From contig JAXGYX010000001.1 in NCBI GenBank assembly GCA_040772065.1, positions 1,364,001-1,428,000 on the forward strand: a DNA stretch of 64,000 nt. The letters run 5' to 3'. Below are positions 61,950 to 64,000 of the stretch, piece by piece (within the stretch, counting starts at the first letter, position 1; the number at the start of each line of letters is the position of its first letter). The DNA comes from JAXGYX01 sp040772065 (GTDB lineage: Bacteria; Bacillota; Clostridia; Saccharofermentanales; Fastidiosipilaceae). The notes beneath the pieces were generated by a model. The model did not search any database. It saw only the letters and a program-made list of their open reading frames with translations, and had not been told where the DNA came from. The translations under genes were made by a program, and so were the position numbers.

Positions 61950-62539
61950 GGTTAATTGCAATCCGAAGTTCCCTTCGGAGAGGGACTTTGTAATTCAAAT
62001 TACTAAGAGGGAGTAAGTTGTTCAAATATAGGTATGATAGATTAAACATTCGTTCAGCTGAGCCGACTGGGAAAGGACGAATATCATGGCTCAATATGTA
62101 CATCTACAATATGACGAACGTCTAACCATACAAAAGCTACTGGGTGAAGGGAAATCTTTAGCTTCCATCGCACGCAGTCTGAAACGAGATCCAAAAACTA
62201 TTATGTATGAGATCATCCAATCTGCTGCTTGGTAAAATTAGCAAAAATGTCAAGAGACCCCAGTGATCAACTAGAGTCTCTCAACTGCCAGAATGACTCA
62301 CTTTTCTGACATGCAATAGTCGCTTTGCTGAACGGTACAACTTCATAATTTGCACAGGGGCTTCGTAATTCAAAAATAAATCTAAAACGCAGCCTCTCTT
62401 TGCTATACCTTTTTCGACTATTTCTACTGAAGTTTACCACTTTTTTGACTGTTATTGGATGTTTTAGGAGTTTATTTTTCGTTCTTCTGTATTTTTAAGG
62501 AACTTAGTTCTTCAAAAGTGGACTTACCTTTGCAATCAA
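61950..62539 (+). mobile_element. Deleted, MITE-like derivative of the IS30-family element (copy 2)
   Basis: The first 270 and last 320 bases match copies 1 and 3, but about 1.1 kb between them is missing. The join is at GAGATCATCC, where a short GAT is shared by both sides. It keeps both ends and the first 42 codons of the transposase, up to MYEI. Flanks CGCCCCGTGTTGTTAAT (61933-61949) and CGCCGTGTTGTTAAT (62540-62554) are a target duplication with a two-base difference. More point differences from the other copies suggest it is older. It could be mobilised by an intact relative. Confidence 0.85.
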
Positions 62540-62554
62540 CGCCGTGTTGTTAAT

Positions 62555-64000
62555 CGAGGATTGCAATCCGAAGTTCCTTTCGGAGAGGGACTTTGTAATT
62601 CAAATTACTAAGAGGGAGTAAGTTGTTCAAATATAGGTATGATAGATTAAACATTCGTTCAGCTGAGCCGACTGGGAAAGGACGAATAACATGGCTCAAT
62701 ATGTACATCTACAATATGACGAACGTCTAACCATACAAAAGCTACTGGGTGAAGGGAAATCTTTAGCTTCCATCGCACGCAGTCTGAAACGAGATCCAAA
62801 AACTATTATGTATGAGATTAAGATGAACCGACAATCCATGTTCAAAGGTGGGTTTGGCTCGCCACGCAACGACTGCGGTAAAAGGATGGACTGCCGCCTG
62901 ACTCACGTGTGTGGAAACTGCATAAAAATCCGTAAGCGCTGTTCAAACTGTGAGTTATGCAATGAGTTTTGCTCCGAATTTGTCGCTGCTACTTGTGAGC
63001 GCTTAAATCGGGCGCCTTACTGCTGTAACGGTTGCCAAAAGGACGGAAGATGTCCTCAAAGACGATATCTTTACAGAGCCGATTATGCTGACAAAACGGC
63101 TCAGGCACGACTGTCCGACTCGCGTAAAGGCATGCTCTTGTCAGTCGACGATCTTAAGGTCATTTCACAGCTGCTCAAACCCGTTCGAGAGAAAGGACAG
63201 TCGATTCATCACATTTACGTCAATCACGCAGATGAATTCCCTTGTTCTGAACGCAACATCTACAAGCTGATCGACGCCAACCTGATTGGCATCAGGCGCA
63301 TTGATCTGCCCGAGGCCGTCAGGCGCAAACCCAAACGTAAAAAACCCATGCATAAGGTCGATAAACGTTGCTACGAGGGAAGAACCTATAATGATTTTCT
63401 CGCCTATATGGATCAGCACCCGGCTGTCCCTTATGTGGAGATGGACTCAGTGGAATCTGTTGCCGAAGATCGCGCCACCCTACTCACTCTTTGTTGGACT
63501 CAGTCCAAATTCGGCCTGGCTCTGGCCTGTCAGGCTCAGACCGCTCGTGAGGTCACCAAACGATTTCAGGAGCTGCACCGTGCATTGGGGGAGACAAACT
63601 TTAGACGGCTGTTTCCTGTCATACTGACCGACAGAGGTTCTGAGTTTTCCAACCCCAAAGAATTGGAAGCTCTGGGGACTCGAATCTTCTACTGCGACCC
63701 CATGCAATCATCTCAAAAACCACATGTTGAACGATGGAATCGAGAGGTCCGCTGTTTGATCCCTAAAGGATATTCCTTTGAAGGATTGAGCATGGATGAC
63801 GCACTGCTCCTCTCCTCACACATCAACAGCTATACAAGGAAAGATCTGGGGGATCGCACTCCCTACGAAGTCTTTTCCTTTTGCTTTGGAGATGAGATGC
63901 CTCAGTTGCTCGGGATCTACCCAATCCATCATGACCTCGTCATGCGATCACCCAATCTGCTGCTTGGTAAAATTAGCAAAAATGTTAAGAGACCCCAGTG
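62555..64000 (+). mobile_element. IS30-family element, copy 3 (continues beyond the window)
   Basis: It starts at CGAGGATTGCAATCC immediately after the 15-bp repeat that ends copy 2. The sequence matches copy 1 almost base for base to the window edge. The right end lies outside the window. Confidence 0.9.
62691..64000 (+). CDS. IS30-family transposase, intact copy (stop codon cut by window end)
   Basis: The reading frame is open from ATG 62691 for 436 codons to the last two bases of the window, where TG is the start of the expected TGA. Unlike copy 1 the A-run is five long (CCAAAAACT), so the N-terminal helix-turn-helix (GEGKSLASIARSLKRDPKTI) is joined to the cysteine-rich region and DDE core. 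Acidic residues are in YVEMDSVESV, VILTDRGSEFS and PHVERWNREVR. This is probably the active copy in the window and the source of transposase for the others. Confidence 0.9.
   Translation, partial: MAQYVHLQYDERLTIQKLLGEGKSLASIARSLKRDPKTIMYEIKMNRQSMFKGGFGSPRNDCGKRMDCRLTHVCGNCIKIRKRCSNCELCNEFCSEFVAATCERLNRAPYCCNGCQKDGRCPQRRYLYRADYADKTAQARLSDSRKGMLLSVDDLKVISQLLKPVREKGQSIHHIYVNHADEFPCSERNIYKLIDANLIGIRRIDLPEAVRRKPKRKKPMHKVDKRCYEGRTYNDFLAYMDQHPAVPYVEMDSVESVAEDRATLLTLCWTQSKFGLALACQAQTAREVTKRFQELHRALGETNFRRLFPVILTDRGSEFSNPKELEALGTRIFYCDPMQSSQKPHVERWNREVRCLIPKGYSFEGLSMDDALLLSSHINSYTRKDLGDRTPYEVFSFCFGDEMPQLLGIYPIHHDLVMRSPNLLLGKISKNVKRPQ

Noticed and set aside
60457..64000. IS nest as part of an integrated element or genomic island next to tRNA-Val
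   Set aside because: There is no integrase or att-like repeat of the tRNA 3' end; the insertions are upstream of the tRNA 5' end and each has its own target duplication.

Overview
The window looks like the chromosome of an anaerobic, Gram-positive-type Firmicute of the class Clostridia. The evidence is a tryptophan T-box leader, a THF riboswitch, sortase and LytR-CpsA-Psr wall enzymes, PfoR-type PTS IIC, 2-hydroxyacyl-CoA dehydratase activase, PPi-type phosphofructokinase, RqcH, QueH and strong AGGAGG ribosome-binding sites. GC looks near 50 percent by eye. I cannot name the genus. TTG starts are frequent, especially where a start overlaps the previous stop. Layout: 0-3.5 kb holds a UPF0237/UPF0210 pair, 5-formyl-THF cyclo-ligase and a sortase. 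3.5-6.4 kb holds glycogen phosphorylase and two tRNAs. 6.7-10.2 kb has an LCP wall-assembly protein and a large acidic surface protein with an FPATG sorting signal. 10.3-17.8 kb has a PfoR-like PTS IIC protein, Tex and three tandem paralogous MFS transporters. 17.8-21.6 kb is an IS1202-like element interrupted by an IS21-family element. 21.6-24.8 kb is a tryptophan-specific T-box controlling a trpXYZ-type ABC transporter. 24.9-32.1 kb has proS, a DUF3221/Ig-like protein, two phosphofructokinase paralogues and an iron alcohol dehydrogenase. 32.3-32.6 kb is a His-Gln-Lys tRNA cluster. 32.8-39.5 kb has a GNAT-like/MGMT fusion, a 1444-residue dehydratase activase and two unknown genes. 39.7-46.8 kb has rqcH, queH, ruvBAC, a DMT exporter and an AlaX editing protein. 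47.1-48.8 kb is an IS30-family element.

From 48.8 to 54.9 kb there is a corrinoid methyl-transfer locus: a PocR/AraC regulator, a corrinoid protein, a URO-D-type methyltransferase, a DUF2284 cysteine protein, a CobW-type GTPase and a second URO-D protein fused to a thioredoxin-like domain. No MtrH/MtgA-type partner or corrinoid-activating ATPase is next to it, so the substrate and the methyl acceptor are open questions. This is the best candidate here for an undescribed system. From 55.2 to 60.4 kb come tRNA-Gln, MsrAB, a DUF3006 protein, a THF-riboswitch folT-mutM unit, malic enzyme and tRNA-Val. From 60.4 kb to the end is an IS nest: an IS1202-like copy, an internally deleted IS30 derivative and a full IS30 copy cut by the window edge.

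Functionally the window combines glycogen breakdown, glycolysis with alternative phosphofructokinases, malate and alcohol fermentation steps, amino acid and folate import under RNA control, DNA repair, ribosome rescue and one-carbon chemistry on corrinoids. All family assignments come from reading the translated sequences and have not been checked by database search.
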